A stretch of DNA of 64,000 nt from Planctomycetota bacterium. Its GTDB lineage: Bacteria; Planctomycetota; UBA1135; GCA-002686595. Of this stretch, positions 19,693 to 29,600 are shown in pieces (position 1 is the first letter of the stretch; each line of letters opens with the position of its first letter). Under the pieces are notes generated by a model that worked only from the letters and a program-made list of their open reading frames with translations, did no database searches and was not told where the DNA came from. The position numbers were made by a program, and so were the translations under genes. The DNA is taken from NCBI GenBank assembly GCA_020853575.1, contig JADYYP010000067.1:52072-116071 (forward strand), written 5' to 3'.

Positions 19693-21195
19693 TCACTTCC
19701 GCGTCGGCAACTGCTGTGCGCCGCCGAAGCGCGGGTAGTTCTCGCTCCACCACTGCCGCCACCAGGCGGCGTCGTGCGACACGTCGTAGACGACTCCGGT
19801 CAAGGGCTCGAGCGCGTAGTAGCCCACGGCGTAGTCCATCTGTGGATTGGCCTCGTCGACGAGCACCGCCAGCGCCTGCGGCACAGCGCGCACGTCGCGG
19901 ATCCTCGCGAGAGCGCTGGCGGCGCTGAAGGCGAGCCCGACGTCGGCGCTCGCGGGACGACGTAGCTGCGCGATCAGCGGCTCGATCGCCCACGTGAACC
20001 CCGGCTTGCCCACCAACTCGAGGTACGCGCGCGCCACGTCCTCGTGCGTCGCGAACGGACTGCCCTCGAGCGCCTGCAACTCGCCGCGCACGCGTGCCTC
20101 GTCGAGACGCATCCAGTCGAGCGCGCGGACGGCAAAGGCGACCAGACGCGGGTCGTCGTCGCCGAACCACGCGCGCGTCTGCGCCAACAGGCCGGCGCGC
20201 TCGAGCTCGGTGCCAAAGTCCGGCACGAAGCGCCGCGCGGCCTCGAAGCGCAGCGAGCTCAGCCGCGGCAGCTCGCGCAACAATGCGTCGCGATCGGCGG
20301 CGTGCAGGCGCTCCACCAACTCGCGCCCGTTCTCGCGCAACACGTCGGAGAGTGGCAACGCTCCGAAACGCGCGAACCACGCGTCACACTCGACGGTCGA
20401 CGAGCTCAGGTCGCGGAAGGCGTACTCGAGCAGGTAGCTGAAAGCGCGGGCACGCACGCTGCCCTCGACGTCGTGCGCGCCCAGATCGAGCAACTGCACT
20501 GCGAGCTCGCTGCCCGAGCCGAACACGAACGGTTTGAAGAGCTGCTCGCGGTGCGCGAGCGGGATCTCGGGGTAGATCTCGCGCAGCACGGACAGGGCCA
20601 GCTCACCGTCGGCGGCGAGCATCTCCGCCAGTGCCAGTCCGTGGCGCCAGTCGTCCGGACGCTCGCGGAAGCGCGCCAAGAGCTGCTGCGGCTGCAGCGC
20701 GAGCTCCGCCGCCGCGGGCTCGACGCGTTCCGTCGCCGCGCTTCGCTCGAGCTCGCGAGCCGCACCGGCGAGCGCGTCGTTCGCAACCTGCACTTTCTGC
20801 GCCGCGGCGGCCTTGGCTTGCGCCGCCAAGGCCTGCGCCAGCGCATCGTGCGCCAACGCCTGTTGTTGCGCCGCCAGCGCCTGCTCGGCGCGCAAGCGCA
20901 TCGCGAACAGCCCAGCGACGAGCGCCAGCACCACGATCACCACCCACTGGATGCGTACGAGCACGATTCGATCCCCCATCTGCGCGCGACGGCATGCGTC
21001 GCGGACCTTGCTGAAGTCACCGAAACGCTCGCGGGCGCGCGCGCGCGCCGCGTCGAGCGACAGTCCTTGCCGCGCGAGCTCGTCGCTCGCTTCGGCCAAG
21101 TGGAACTCGAGCTCGCGCTCGATCTCGTCCTCGATCTCCGCGTCCGAGCGCGGATCGGGCGCGAACCAACGTCGTGCCAGCGCCGCGAGTGACAT
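19693..21195 (-). CDS. Membrane protein with permease-prefix N-terminus, coiled coil and helical repeats
   Basis: 500 residues. ATG at 21195 overlaps the PadR-like stop (ATGA). Residues 17-70 (EIEDEIERELEFHL...RFGDFSKV) match the cytoplasmic 'permease prefix' found at the start of MacB-type ABC permeases and usually encoded next to PadR regulators. One membrane helix at 77-98, an Ala/Gln-rich coiled coil to about 135, then alpha-helical HEAT-like repeats to the end. There is no ABC permease part, so the prefix has been joined to another extracytoplasmic domain. Function unknown; likely senses or scaffolds at the membrane with the co-operonic esterase. Confidence 0.6.
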   Translation of the reverse strand: MSLAALARRWFAPDPRSDAEIEDEIERELEFHLAEASDELARQGLSLDAARARARERFGDFSKVRDACRRAQMGDRIVLVRIQWVVIVVLALVAGLFAMRLRAEQALAAQQQALAHDALAQALAAQAKAAAAQKVQVANDALAGAARELERSAATERVEPAAAELALQPQQLLARFRERPDDWRHGLALAEMLAADGELALSVLREIYPEIPLAHREQLFKPFVFGSGSELAVQLLDLGAHDVEGSVRARAFSYLLEYAFRDLSSSTVECDAWFARFGALPLSDVLRENGRELVERLHAADRDALLRELPRLSSLRFEAARRFVPDFGTELERAGLLAQTRAWFGDDDPRLVAFAVRALDWMRLDEARVRGELQALEGSPFATHEDVARAYLELVGKPGFTWAIEPLIAQLRRPASADVGLAFSAASALARIRDVRAVPQALAVLVDEANPQMDYAVGYYALEPLTGVVYDVSHDAAWWRQWWSENYPRFGGAQQLPTRK

Positions 21196-21548
21196 CAGCG
21201 TGCCTCCGCCGCGGGCGAGCGCGGCTCGAGCACCTGCGCGATCGCATCGGAGAAGCGCTGCCAGCTCGCGCTGCGCGCCTTGAGCTCGGCGCGCCCGCTC
21301 TTGGTCAGCGAGTAGTATTTCGCGCGCCGGTTCGACTCGCTCGCGCCCCACTCCGCGTCGATCCAGCCGCGCCGCTCCATGCGGTGCAACGCGGGGTACA
21401 GCGAGCCCTCCTCGATCACGAGCACCTCCGCGCTCTTGCGCTGGATCTCGCGCACGATCGCGTAGCCGTGCAGGCGCTCGAGCGAGAGCGTCTTGAGCAC
21501 CAAGAGTTCGATCGTTCCGGGCAGCAGTGCTTCGCGTTCGTCGGCCAT
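21195..21548 (-). CDS. PadR-family transcriptional regulator
   Basis: 117 residues. ATG at 21548 with AAGGGGA six bases upstream. PadR winged-helix signature: LLPGTIELLVLKTLSLERLHGY near the N-terminus, then EEGSLYPALHRMERRGWI and the wing KYYSLTKSGRAEL. PadR proteins act as ligand-responsive repressors, usually of their own operon. First gene of the leftward operon padR / membrane protein / esterase, and divergent from the bd-oxidase-like pair, so the 254-base gap 21549-21802 probably holds its operator. Confidence 0.88.
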   Translation of the reverse strand: MADEREALLPGTIELLVLKTLSLERLHGYAIVREIQRKSAEVLVIEEGSLYPALHRMERRGWIDAEWGASESNRRAKYYSLTKSGRAELKARSASWQRFSDAIAQVLEPRSPAAEAR

Positions 21549-21802
21549 GGCTTCCCCTTGTGCGACTAGGGAAGACTGTAGGAGCTTCCCATAGATGCGC
21601 AAGGGGTCGGATCGTTTTCTACGCTTCTCGCGCGGCGGAACGAGCGGGTGCCGTGCCGATCGCAGCGCTCCTCGAGCAGCGCTTGGGGCACTCGGCGCCG
21701 CTGGTCGAGGCACCGCAGGATGCGCGCGACCATTGCGCTGGGATGGTCGTTGGCTATCGAGGCCGCCCCCGAGCATTCGTTAGCCTCGCAGCCCCGCGCT
21801 CC

Positions 21803-23206
21803 ATGAACGACCCCGTCTACTTCCCCGTGAACGACTTCGGCCCGGCGATGAAGGGCATCGTCATCGGCGGGCTCGGCATCTTCCACGTGTTCTTGGCGCA
21901 GTTCGCGATCGGCGGCGGGATGCTGATGGCGTACTTCCAATGGCTCGCAATGAGGGGCCGCGAGCCCAAGGCGCGCCTCGTGCTCGACAGCTACTTCCGC
22001 TGGCTCGTGCTGGTGAGCTTCGTCACCGGAGCGATCACCGGCGTGGCGATGTGGTTCACGAGCATCCAGATCTCGCCGGCGACCATCGGAGTGATGGTGA
22101 GCGAGTTCCACTGGGTGTGGGCGACGGAGTGGCTGTTCTTCTGGGTCGAGGTGATCGCGGGCTACGCGTTCTACCGCTACGGGAAGCGCCTCGACGACCG
22201 CACGCGCCTCGCGCTGCTCGTCACGTACTCGGTCGCTGGCTGGGGCTCGCTCTTCTGGATCAACGGCATCCTCTCGTGGCAGCTCACGCCGGGCGAGTGG
22301 GTCGCGACGCACGACCTGTGGGCCGGCTTCTTCAACGCGACGTTTTGGCCGAGCCTGGTGTACCGCACGATCGCCTGCGGCGTGATCGCCGGGCTCGTGA
22401 TGGCGCTGATCGTCAACACGATGGGCGAGCTCGAGCGCGAGGACCGGCGGCGGCTCGTGCACCACTCCGCGCGCTTCATGTTGCCGGTGATCGCGATGCC
22501 GCTCGTCGGGGCCTGGTTCCTCGGCGCATTTCCCGAGGACAGCCGCGAGTGGGTGACGGGCGCCAGCGTCGCGATGACGCTGTTCCTCAATCTCACGATC
22601 GGAGCGAGCGCGCTGATCGGCGGGTACGTCGTGCTCGGCCTGTGGAAGCAGCGCCTGTTCATCAACGGAGCGACGGCGACGCTGTTGCTCGCTCTGGCTT
22701 TCGGCGCGACGGCGGGCGGTGAGTTCGTGCGCGAGGGCGCGCGCAAGCCCTTCACCATCCGCGAGGTGCTGTACTCGAACTCGATCCGGCCCGCCGATGT
22801 CGCGCGGCTGCGCGTCGAGGGCTGCACCAGCGCGGATCCGTACCCTGTGCGCGATGCCGCGCAGTATCCGACCGAGCAGCTGGTCAAGGGCGCGCTGGTG
22901 TTCCGCAACCAGTGCTCGATCTGCCACACGCTCTCGGGAGTCAATGCGCTCGAGCACCTGATGGGCGCGTGGACGCTCGACCAGCAGCGCATGAATGTGG
23001 CGAAGCTGCAGTGGACGAAGGGTTTCATGCCGCCGTTCGCGGGCACGCCGGACGAGCTCGAGGCGCTCGTGCAGCTCGTGCGCTGGCAGAGCGCGGATCG
23101 GCCGGAGACCTGGGAAACGAGCCACGATCCTGCAGCGCTCGCGCAGATTCGCCGCTGGCTGGAGGAAGCCGGCACGAGCCCGGCGAGCGCCGGAGGCGGG
23201 CGATGA
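21803..23206 (+). CDS. Cytochrome bd oxidase subunit I-like protein with C-terminal c-type haem domain
   Basis: 467 residues; ATG at 21803. The N-terminal ~340 residues hold about eight membrane helices. IFHVFLAQFAIGG (His28) and the following TGAITGVAMWF and EWLFFWVEV segments fit the CydA layout for haem ligand His and quinol-site Glu residues. A short periplasmic c domain follows: CSICH (Cys371, Cys374, His375) and a likely Met409 ligand in GFMPPFAGT. The CydA Q-loop is reduced. A haem c on subunit I suggests electron entry from a c-type carrier or a self-contained relay rather than plain quinol oxidation. Overlaps the second subunit by ATGA. Distant from E. coli CydA, so the exact reaction is uncertain. 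Confidence 0.65.
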   Translation: MNDPVYFPVNDFGPAMKGIVIGGLGIFHVFLAQFAIGGGMLMAYFQWLAMRGREPKARLVLDSYFRWLVLVSFVTGAITGVAMWFTSIQISPATIGVMVSEFHWVWATEWLFFWVEVIAGYAFYRYGKRLDDRTRLALLVTYSVAGWGSLFWINGILSWQLTPGEWVATHDLWAGFFNATFWPSLVYRTIACGVIAGLVMALIVNTMGELEREDRRRLVHHSARFMLPVIAMPLVGAWFLGAFPEDSREWVTGASVAMTLFLNLTIGASALIGGYVVLGLWKQRLFINGATATLLLALAFGATAGGEFVREGARKPFTIREVLYSNSIRPADVARLRVEGCTSADPYPVRDAAQYPTEQLVKGALVFRNQCSICHTLSGVNALEHLMGAWTLDQQRMNVAKLQWTKGFMPPFAGTPDELEALVQLVRWQSADRPETWETSHDPAALAQIRRWLEEAGTSPASAGGGR

Positions 23207-24270
23207 GCATGCCGTTCCCGTTCGACCTCGCCTGGCCGACGTCGGGTTACCTCGCGCTGTACCTCGTCACGCTTCTGATGCACGCGCTGTTCATGTCGTA
23301 CGTGCTCGGCGGCGCGCTCGCGGTGGCGTTCGTGCGCCTGCACGGTGTACGCGAGAACGGCCCGGTGACGCGCACCTTCATCGACTGGCTGCCGTTTGCG
23401 CTCTCGGCGGCGATCACCGCGGGTGTCGCGCCGCTGCTCTTCGTGCAGATCCTCTTCCAGCGCGAGTTCTACACGGCGAATCTGCTGTCGTTCCACCGCT
23501 GGATGGCGATCCTGCCGGTGCTGATCGGTGCGTTCTATCTCCTGTACCTGCTCAAGGCGAGGCCGCACGCGCGGCGACTCTCGGCGGCGGTCGCGAGCGC
23601 CGTCGCGCTGAGCGTGATCTTCGTCGCGTGGTCGTGGATCGAGAATCACATGCTCTCGCTCGATTCGAGTGCATGGGTGAAGCAGTACGAGAGCGGCGCG
23701 CTGGCCTACCGCGATCCGGCGGTCTTCCTGCGGCTCGCGTTCTGGCTCGCGCTCGCGCTTCCGACGGCATTCTGGCTCCTCGCGCTGCAGCTGCGCTTCG
23801 GCGCGAGTGGAGCCAAGCCCGAGGAGGCCCACTTCGCGACGCGCAGGCTCGCGCCCGTCGCGCTGGGCTTCTTGCTCGTCGCCGCCGCGCTCGCACCGTT
23901 CGTGCTGCGTGGCACGTGGAGTCTCTCGCCCGTCGACGAAACGCGCCTCGCCGGCGCCGACGTGCCGTACCTCGTGCTCGCCGCGGTCGGCGTGCTGCTC
24001 ACGCTCGGCGGCTGGTTGAGCTCGCAGCACCTTCCGCGACTCTCCGGCCTGTGCGTCGTGCTCGGCTCGCTCGGCCTCGCGCTCACGTGGTGGGGCGTGC
24101 TGTGCGCACGCGAGCTCGTCCGTCTGGCGCGCCTCGACCTCGACACGCTCACGCAGCGCCACACCGAGCTCGCGACCTCCTCGGGTCTCGTCGTGTTCCT
24201 CGTTTTCGCCGTGCTCGCGCTCGCCGTCATCGCCTGGATCTTCGACCGCGTCGCGCGCTCGCTGCGCTAG
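23203..24270 (+). CDS. Polytopic membrane partner of the bd-like oxidase (subunit II position)
   Basis: 355 residues, about nine hydrophobic helices with short loops; ATGA overlap with the subunit I-like gene shows coupled translation. No CXXCH or copper motif. His residues lie in helices near the N-terminus (LLMHALFMSY) and in the third helix region (SFHRWMAIL), possible haem or structural ligands. Position and coupling suggest the second subunit of the same membrane complex; sequence alone does not assign it to CydB. Confidence 0.6.
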   Translation: MSMPFPFDLAWPTSGYLALYLVTLLMHALFMSYVLGGALAVAFVRLHGVRENGPVTRTFIDWLPFALSAAITAGVAPLLFVQILFQREFYTANLLSFHRWMAILPVLIGAFYLLYLLKARPHARRLSAAVASAVALSVIFVAWSWIENHMLSLDSSAWVKQYESGALAYRDPAVFLRLAFWLALALPTAFWLLALQLRFGASGAKPEEAHFATRRLAPVALGFLLVAAALAPFVLRGTWSLSPVDETRLAGADVPYLVLAAVGVLLTLGGWLSSQHLPRLSGLCVVLGSLGLALTWWGVLCARELVRLARLDLDTLTQRHTELATSSGLVVFLVFAVLALAVIAWIFDRVARSLR

Positions 24271-24334
24271 CCACTGACTGCGACGCTTCCTCCAACTGGA
24301 GATGCTGCGCCTGGCGCCGAACTTCGAGGTGAGC

Positions 24335-24530
24335 ACGCCGGCCCACCGCGCCGCACACCGCTGCCGACGTCGGCGAGCTGGTCGAGCAACTCGCCCGGCG
24401 CATCACGCGCCACCTACAGCGTCAAGGTCGCCTGCCCCGCGCGCATGCGCCCGTCGGCGCTGTACCTCCACCCCGCGGTCGACGACTGCCGCATCCAGCG
24501 GAGGTCATCCGCTCAGATGACCTATCCGCG
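24335..24530 (+). mobile_element. Degenerate IS91-family fragment (internal transposase piece plus tail-like end)
   Basis: 24345-24430 read in one frame gives HTAADVGELVEQLARR then ITRHLQRQGRLP, the helical stretch just before the Y2 region in IS91-family transposases. 24460-24516 resembles the tail repeat seen at 40260-40310 (CTCCACC..CGCGGTCGACGAC...CGGAGGTCATCCGCT) but is more diverged. The transposase part between the two is missing. This is the most decayed copy in the window. Confidence 0.55.
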
Positions 24531-24621
24531 CGACGCGCGCCCGACCTGGGAGCTCGCGATGGCGCAATGACCCGCGTTTGATGCGGGCCGAGGCTGATCG
24601 CGCCGGCATCGCTCTGACGAC

Positions 24622-24720
24622 GCGCCGCAGTTCGCGGCGCTGATGGATCGCGAGCTCACGCAGGGGCACGCGCACTCGGATGGGACCGTCGTCGCGAAGG
24701 ACTTCGTCGCGCAGGGCTAG
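24622..24720 (+). other. Short protein-like relic in an otherwise empty gap
   Basis: 33 codons ending in TAG (…LMDRELTQGHAHSDGT…KDFVAQG) have protein-like composition but no start or partner. The surrounding gap 24531-24863 shows no other gene. Probably the 3' end of a decayed gene. Confidence 0.2.
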
Positions 24721-24863
24721 AGCCGCGATGGAGCAGCGGCCCGGCCCAACCCTCGGGTGGCAGCTCGAGCCCAAGTCTCAGACCAGAGTTCCCAAATACC
24801 TGAACCGCTTCGAGCCAGCGCGGCACTGTGAGCGAAGTGGAACGCACGACGGAGAGAACGCCC

Positions 24864-26081
24864 ATGCACTGCACTGCACTGCGCGCCCTGACTCTCGCAA
24901 TCATCTCCGGCTACGGAGCCGCTCAAAATACGTGGTACGTGAGCGAGCTCGCGACGTCGCCGTTCGAAGGCACGCTCACACAGCCGTTCAAGGAGATCTC
25001 GCAGGCCATCGCCGATCCGGACACGCTCTCGGGCGACACGCTGCTCGTCCTGCCCGGTAAGTACGAGTCGTTTAGCACGGGTCTCAAGGGCGTTCACATT
25101 CGAAGCACCGATGGACCGCTTGTGACGAGCATCACGCCCGGCGCCGACTTCCGCACGGTCCGCCTGTTCGCGATGTCGGGCAACGACTTCGAGGGCTTCA
25201 CGGTCTACGGCAAAGCAGGTGGATGGGCGGTGACAGGGCGGTCCGCCAACGTCAGTCGGTGCATTCTGCTCGGCCAGCCCAATGCCGAGTTCGGATTCCT
25301 CCAGGACGCGAACTGCGGCGTGAACGACTCCACAGTCAAGCACTGCCTCGTCGCAGGCTTCAAGTACGGCGTCTCGAGCAACGTCTACTGCATCGTGGTG
25401 GCCTCCAACTCGATCCTGCACGGCAACACCCACGATCTCGACACGGAGAGCCACTACTGCGTGTTCGGATCCGTGGGGTTCCTCGGGCTGCCCGTGAACT
25501 GCCTTCAGGTCAATCCCCAGGTCGTCGACTTCGCCGGGCACGACTTCCATCTGCTGCCGAACTCACCGTGCATCGACGCCGGAGATCCGAATTCGCCGCT
25601 CGATCCCGATGGCTCGCGCGCAGACATCGGCCCGTTCCCGTACGACGCGAACTATCTGCCGTACACGACCTACTGCACCGCCAAGGTGAACAGCCTGGGC
25701 TGCACGCCGCAGATCCAGGCCACCAACACCGGCAGCCTCACGAGCTCGCGGCCGTTCTGGCTCAGCTGCACAAATCAGATAAGCCAGCGCAGCGGCCTGT
25801 TGTCGTACGGGTTTGCGCCTCTCGCCGCGCCCTATCAAGGCGGCTTCAAGTGCGTAGCCGCGCCCACGCGGCGCTCCGGCGTGCTCAATTCCGGCGGAAA
25901 CAGCGGCGCTCCGGATTGCTCGGGCGTGTTCACGCTCGACTTCAACCAGACGATCCGCGCCGGGCTCGATCCCGAGCTGGTGCTCGGCCAGGAAGTCTTC
26001 TGCCAGTTCTGGGCGCGCGACGCGACCGCGAGCTTCGGCAGCAACCGCAGCGACGCGCTGCGCTTCACGGTCGCGCCGTAG
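24864..26081 (+). CDS. Small secreted beta-helix-like protein with YCTA C-terminal module
   Basis: 405 residues. ATG at 24864 with GGAGAG about ten bases upstream; signal peptide MHCTALRALTLAIISGYGAAQ. Residues ~24-265 start like the larger protein at 11008 (NTWYVSE..., QPFKEISQAIADPDTLSGDTLLVLPGKY) and end with the same helix-closing stretch (PCIDAGDPNSPLDPDGSRADIGPF), so it is a shortened paralogue of that beta-helix family. The C-terminal module is 25671-26081 (YCTAKVNSLGC; here it ends LRFTVAP and has CQFWARD in place of QWWSRD). Confidence 0.8.
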   Translation: MHCTALRALTLAIISGYGAAQNTWYVSELATSPFEGTLTQPFKEISQAIADPDTLSGDTLLVLPGKYESFSTGLKGVHIRSTDGPLVTSITPGADFRTVRLFAMSGNDFEGFTVYGKAGGWAVTGRSANVSRCILLGQPNAEFGFLQDANCGVNDSTVKHCLVAGFKYGVSSNVYCIVVASNSILHGNTHDLDTESHYCVFGSVGFLGLPVNCLQVNPQVVDFAGHDFHLLPNSPCIDAGDPNSPLDPDGSRADIGPFPYDANYLPYTTYCTAKVNSLGCTPQIQATNTGSLTSSRPFWLSCTNQISQRSGLLSYGFAPLAAPYQGGFKCVAAPTRRSGVLNSGGNSGAPDCSGVFTLDFNQTIRAGLDPELVLGQEVFCQFWARDATASFGSNRSDALRFTVAP

Positions 26082-26132
26082 CGGCGGCTCGACGGGGCGC
26101 TGAGTTGATCTCACGCTGATTCGGCGGCTGGA

Positions 26133-26159
26133 CGCGAGCGTCGTCGCAAGACGCTCGCG
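26133..26159. terminator. Bidirectional terminator-like hairpin
   Basis: A perfect 10-bp stem (26133-26142 with 26150-26159) and 7-base loop lies between the ends of the rightward gene at 24864 and the leftward pseudogene at 26163. No long T tract. Confidence 0.5.
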
Positions 26160-26162
26160 CGC

Positions 26163-26612
26163 TCATTGCAGGAACAGCACGCGCACGGCGCTCGACAGAG
26201 CCGTCGGCTCGACGACGCTTACCTCGAACCACTCGCGGCACACCCGCAGGTGACGCTTGGCGGGCCACAGCTCTGGGCCCGTGGCCCATGCGTCCAGCTC
26301 GCGCTCGAATATCGCGGTGAAGTTGCACCGGATCAGGCGGTCTACGCTGCCGTCGTCGTCGAGCTCGGGCGCCAGGTAGGCGAAGGCCGCTTAGTGGATG
26401 TCGTCGACGAAGGAACGGAGCATGCAGTGCACGTAGGGCTGCTGGGCTAGCAGAGTGACCACGGTGCGGTTGACGAGGCGCACGTCGGTGGGGCCGGGAA
26501 AACGACACGACGGTCCGGCGGCGTACTCAGCGCGGGCAGCGAACGTGGCCGCGTGGACCGCGTCGCGCGACCGGCTCCTGCAGACGACCAGGCTTTGCAG
26601 TTCGAGCGCCCG
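26163..26612 (-). pseudogene. Unrecognised gene remnant with an in-frame stop
   Basis: On the minus strand one frame is strongly protein-like, with G/C at nearly every third codon position. It reads ...AARAEYAAGPSCRFPG, TDVRLVNRTVVTLLAQQPYV, HCMLRSFVDDIH, then TAA (26391-26393), and goes on in the same frame as AAFAYLAPELDDDGSVDRL, FTAIFERELDAWATGPELW, VCREWFEVSVVEP, LSSAVRVLFLQ and the final TGA at 26163-26165. No start codon with a ribosome-binding site is seen; the 5' limit is set by the TAG ending the giant gene just upstream. I do not recognise the family. Confidence 0.5.
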
Positions 26613-26615
26613 ACT

Positions 26616-29600
26616 CTACGGCGCAAAGAGCACGCGAACGAACGCATGTCCCGTCGCAGTGGCGTCGTTACGCACGCGGACCGTCCAAGTACCCAGCTGC
26701 GTGATGGGCAGGTCGTCGAGGCTGATCAAGTTCCCGACGGGGGACGAGGAGCGGTAGTAGGTGAGATCCACGAACTGGCCGGCGGGGTCGATCACTTCGA
26801 CACTGGGGATCAGCTCGCCCGACGCCTTGCGGACCGTGGCAAGCTCCACCACGCGCCCCGACACCGCCTCAAACTGGAAGTCATGGGCGGTGCTTGGGCT
26901 CACCAGTGCGTCGAGCACGATCTGGCGAGGGGAGCGCCCGCGCGTGAACAGCACCCAAGAACCGGCCGTGCCATTCGCGGCGTAAACATCGACGCGATAC
27001 AGACCGGTCTGGGTGAGTTGGATCGGCGCGAGCGACTCCGTCCAGTGCCCTGGCTGGCCACCGGTTCCTGGCGTGACCACTGGAGGTGACCACTCGCCCA
27101 GCACCGCGCCATTCGTGCCGTAGAGCCGCGCTCGCGGCTCGATCGTGCCGCCACTCGCCGCGATGGCGAAAGCCGCTCGCGTGCCTGCGACTGCCTCGAA
27201 AACGTACGACGTGAGCCCGTCCAACGGCAGCGCCCCGGCGACGTCTTCGCCGAGTCGGAACACCGTGGCGCTGGGCGCACCCCCAACCTCCAAGGTGTAG
27301 CGACGCTGCTCGCTGGCACCGTTGCCGTCCGTCACGTGGAAGGCGACAGCGTGCGGGCCCACGTCGGCGATCGCGGGCGTCCACCGCAACTGTCCGTTGC
27401 TCGCGCCCAGCGTCATTCCGCTCGGCCCCTCGTCGAGCACGTACGTCAGCGACCCGCCCTCAGGGTCACGCGCATTGACGTCGAACTCGTACAGCGCACC
27501 CGCCTGCGCGACGAGATCGGGGCAACTACCGATCTGGGGCGGGAGATTCGGATCGATCGCGGCCACCACGCCGACAACGTAATCCCGCAACGCCGAGGCA
27601 CCGTGGCTGTCCGTCACCTGGACCTGGAACGGCACGCGCCCCACGAGGTCAGCCGGCGGCGTCCAACTGAGCTGCCCACTCGTCGCACCGATCGACATTC
27701 CTGCCTGTGCCGTCGTCAGCGCGTAGCTCAGGGCGTCATTGTTCGCGTCGAACCCCGGCACGCGGTGCAGCATCGGAGCGCCGACGCGCGCAATCACCGA
27801 CGCTGAGCCCTGCAACACCGGCGCGTTGTTCGCGCCCGCCACTCGTGCGAGCGAGACTGCGGTCGAAGACGGGAGGCCCGGCGCGCCCGCCGCGTCGATG
27901 GCCGTCACGCAGACCGCGTAGCGCTGCCCGGGCTGGGTCTCGAGAGAGACCGTCGTGTTGCCCGCGCCGTGAACCTCGATCACGTGCGGATCTCCACCGC
28001 GCTCGGGAGCAAAGGTCGCACGGTAGCCCGCCGCACCCTGGACGCGATTCCAGCGCAGGGTCAGCGATCCGTCGTCCTCGGGCGTCGTCACGACCATCGT
28101 CGGCGCCGCGAGCGCGCTCGACGGCGCGATCGTCACTCGCCCTGGCGCATAGGCGCGCGCGGGTGCGCTGCGCCCATCGTCGGCCTCGACCACCAAGAAG
28201 TACTGGCCCGCCGGCCAACTGGACAAATCGAGGGTTCGGCTTCCCGGCCCATCGACTTCCAGGTCCGTCGGTCCGATCGGCGTGCCATCGAATCCGACCT
28301 GGTCTCGATCGAGGTAGTAGCGCACGGTGGCGACGTCATCGCGGTCGAACGCGCTGTAGCTCACCAGCACACTCGTGCCTTGGACGTCGTTCGCCGGAGC
28401 GCTCACGACGACGCGGGGGCGCTCGTTGCCGACGATCACCGTCGTGTCGGCGATCGGTGTCTGACCGATCAATACGGTATCCCACGTGCCGACCTCCGGG
28501 TTCTGCACGGCGAACCACAGCGAGCCGTCCGAGCCCAGCGGTCCGAGGTAGGTCGCGATCTGCGTCAACGCCGACAAATCGGCCATCGCCGCCGGGCTGT
28601 TCTGCGGCGTGAACACGAGTCCGGTCGGACTGACCAACTGGAACTCTTGCAGCGTCCCGGCCAGCGGTCGCGCGCGGAACAGCGCCAAGGTCGTTCCGGC
28701 GGCGATGTTGAGCCCAAAGCTCTCGGCGGGGGGACCGAGAAACTCGATCCGGCCATCCATCATCACGGAGAGCGTGGCGGCGATCGGACCGATGTAGCCC
28801 GTCGCGACGACTCCGTTGTTGTTGAAGCTGATGATGTTCTGAGCCAGCGTCGCCGGTCCGAGCGGCCAACCCGCGGGGATCTGCACGGCACCGCTGACGG
28901 AGCCATTGACGTCGACGCCTGTGCCCGCCGTATTGCGCCGCACGGTGAGCCAGGCGTTGCCGACGAGGATGTCGAGGAAGTTGAGGTCCGCGACTCCGTA
29001 GAACCCCGTCGGTTCCAAAACCGTGTGCACGTTCCCAAACGGCAACCCGTCGTACGAGTACGCCCAGAAGAAGATGTTGCCCGCGATCGGAGTGTCCGGA
29101 TCGAACATCGTCGCCGCGCCGTCCAGTTGGAACACCCACTGCGGTGAGGCCGTGAGCTGCGCCCCGATGTCGGCGGTCAGGATGCGAATGTTGTTGTTGG
29201 GGATCGGGATCCCGGGCGTGGTGGTCAGGTTGATCGTCGCGCCCAATGTCAGCGGGGGCTGCGCGAAGCCACTCACCGATCCACCCAGTCCGCGGATCGC
29301 GAACCCGGTGGTGCCGATCGGGATCTCAGGGCCGTTGGTGTACGAGGCGGCGATCGAGTCGAGCTGGCCGCCGACCATCGTCGCGCTCGCGTTGACGTTC
29401 AACCCCGGCGGCACGTTCAGTTTCAGGGTGCCCGAGATGCCGAAGTTGCCGCCGATGGTGTCGAACGAGACGTACAGCGGCTCGATGCGCCACGGCGCAC
29501 CCGGGATCTGAACCGTGGGCTGAGTGAACACGCCGACCAGGTCGAAGCGCTGGGTGTTCTCCATCCACGTGAGGTTGTTGATCGTCACCTTGCTGTGGCC

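Noticed and set aside
26166..26450. Plus-strand frame of 94 codons between the beta-helix gene and the giant gene
   Set aside because: The minus strand in the same place has much better codon structure and protein-like sequence (the TAA-interrupted remnant).
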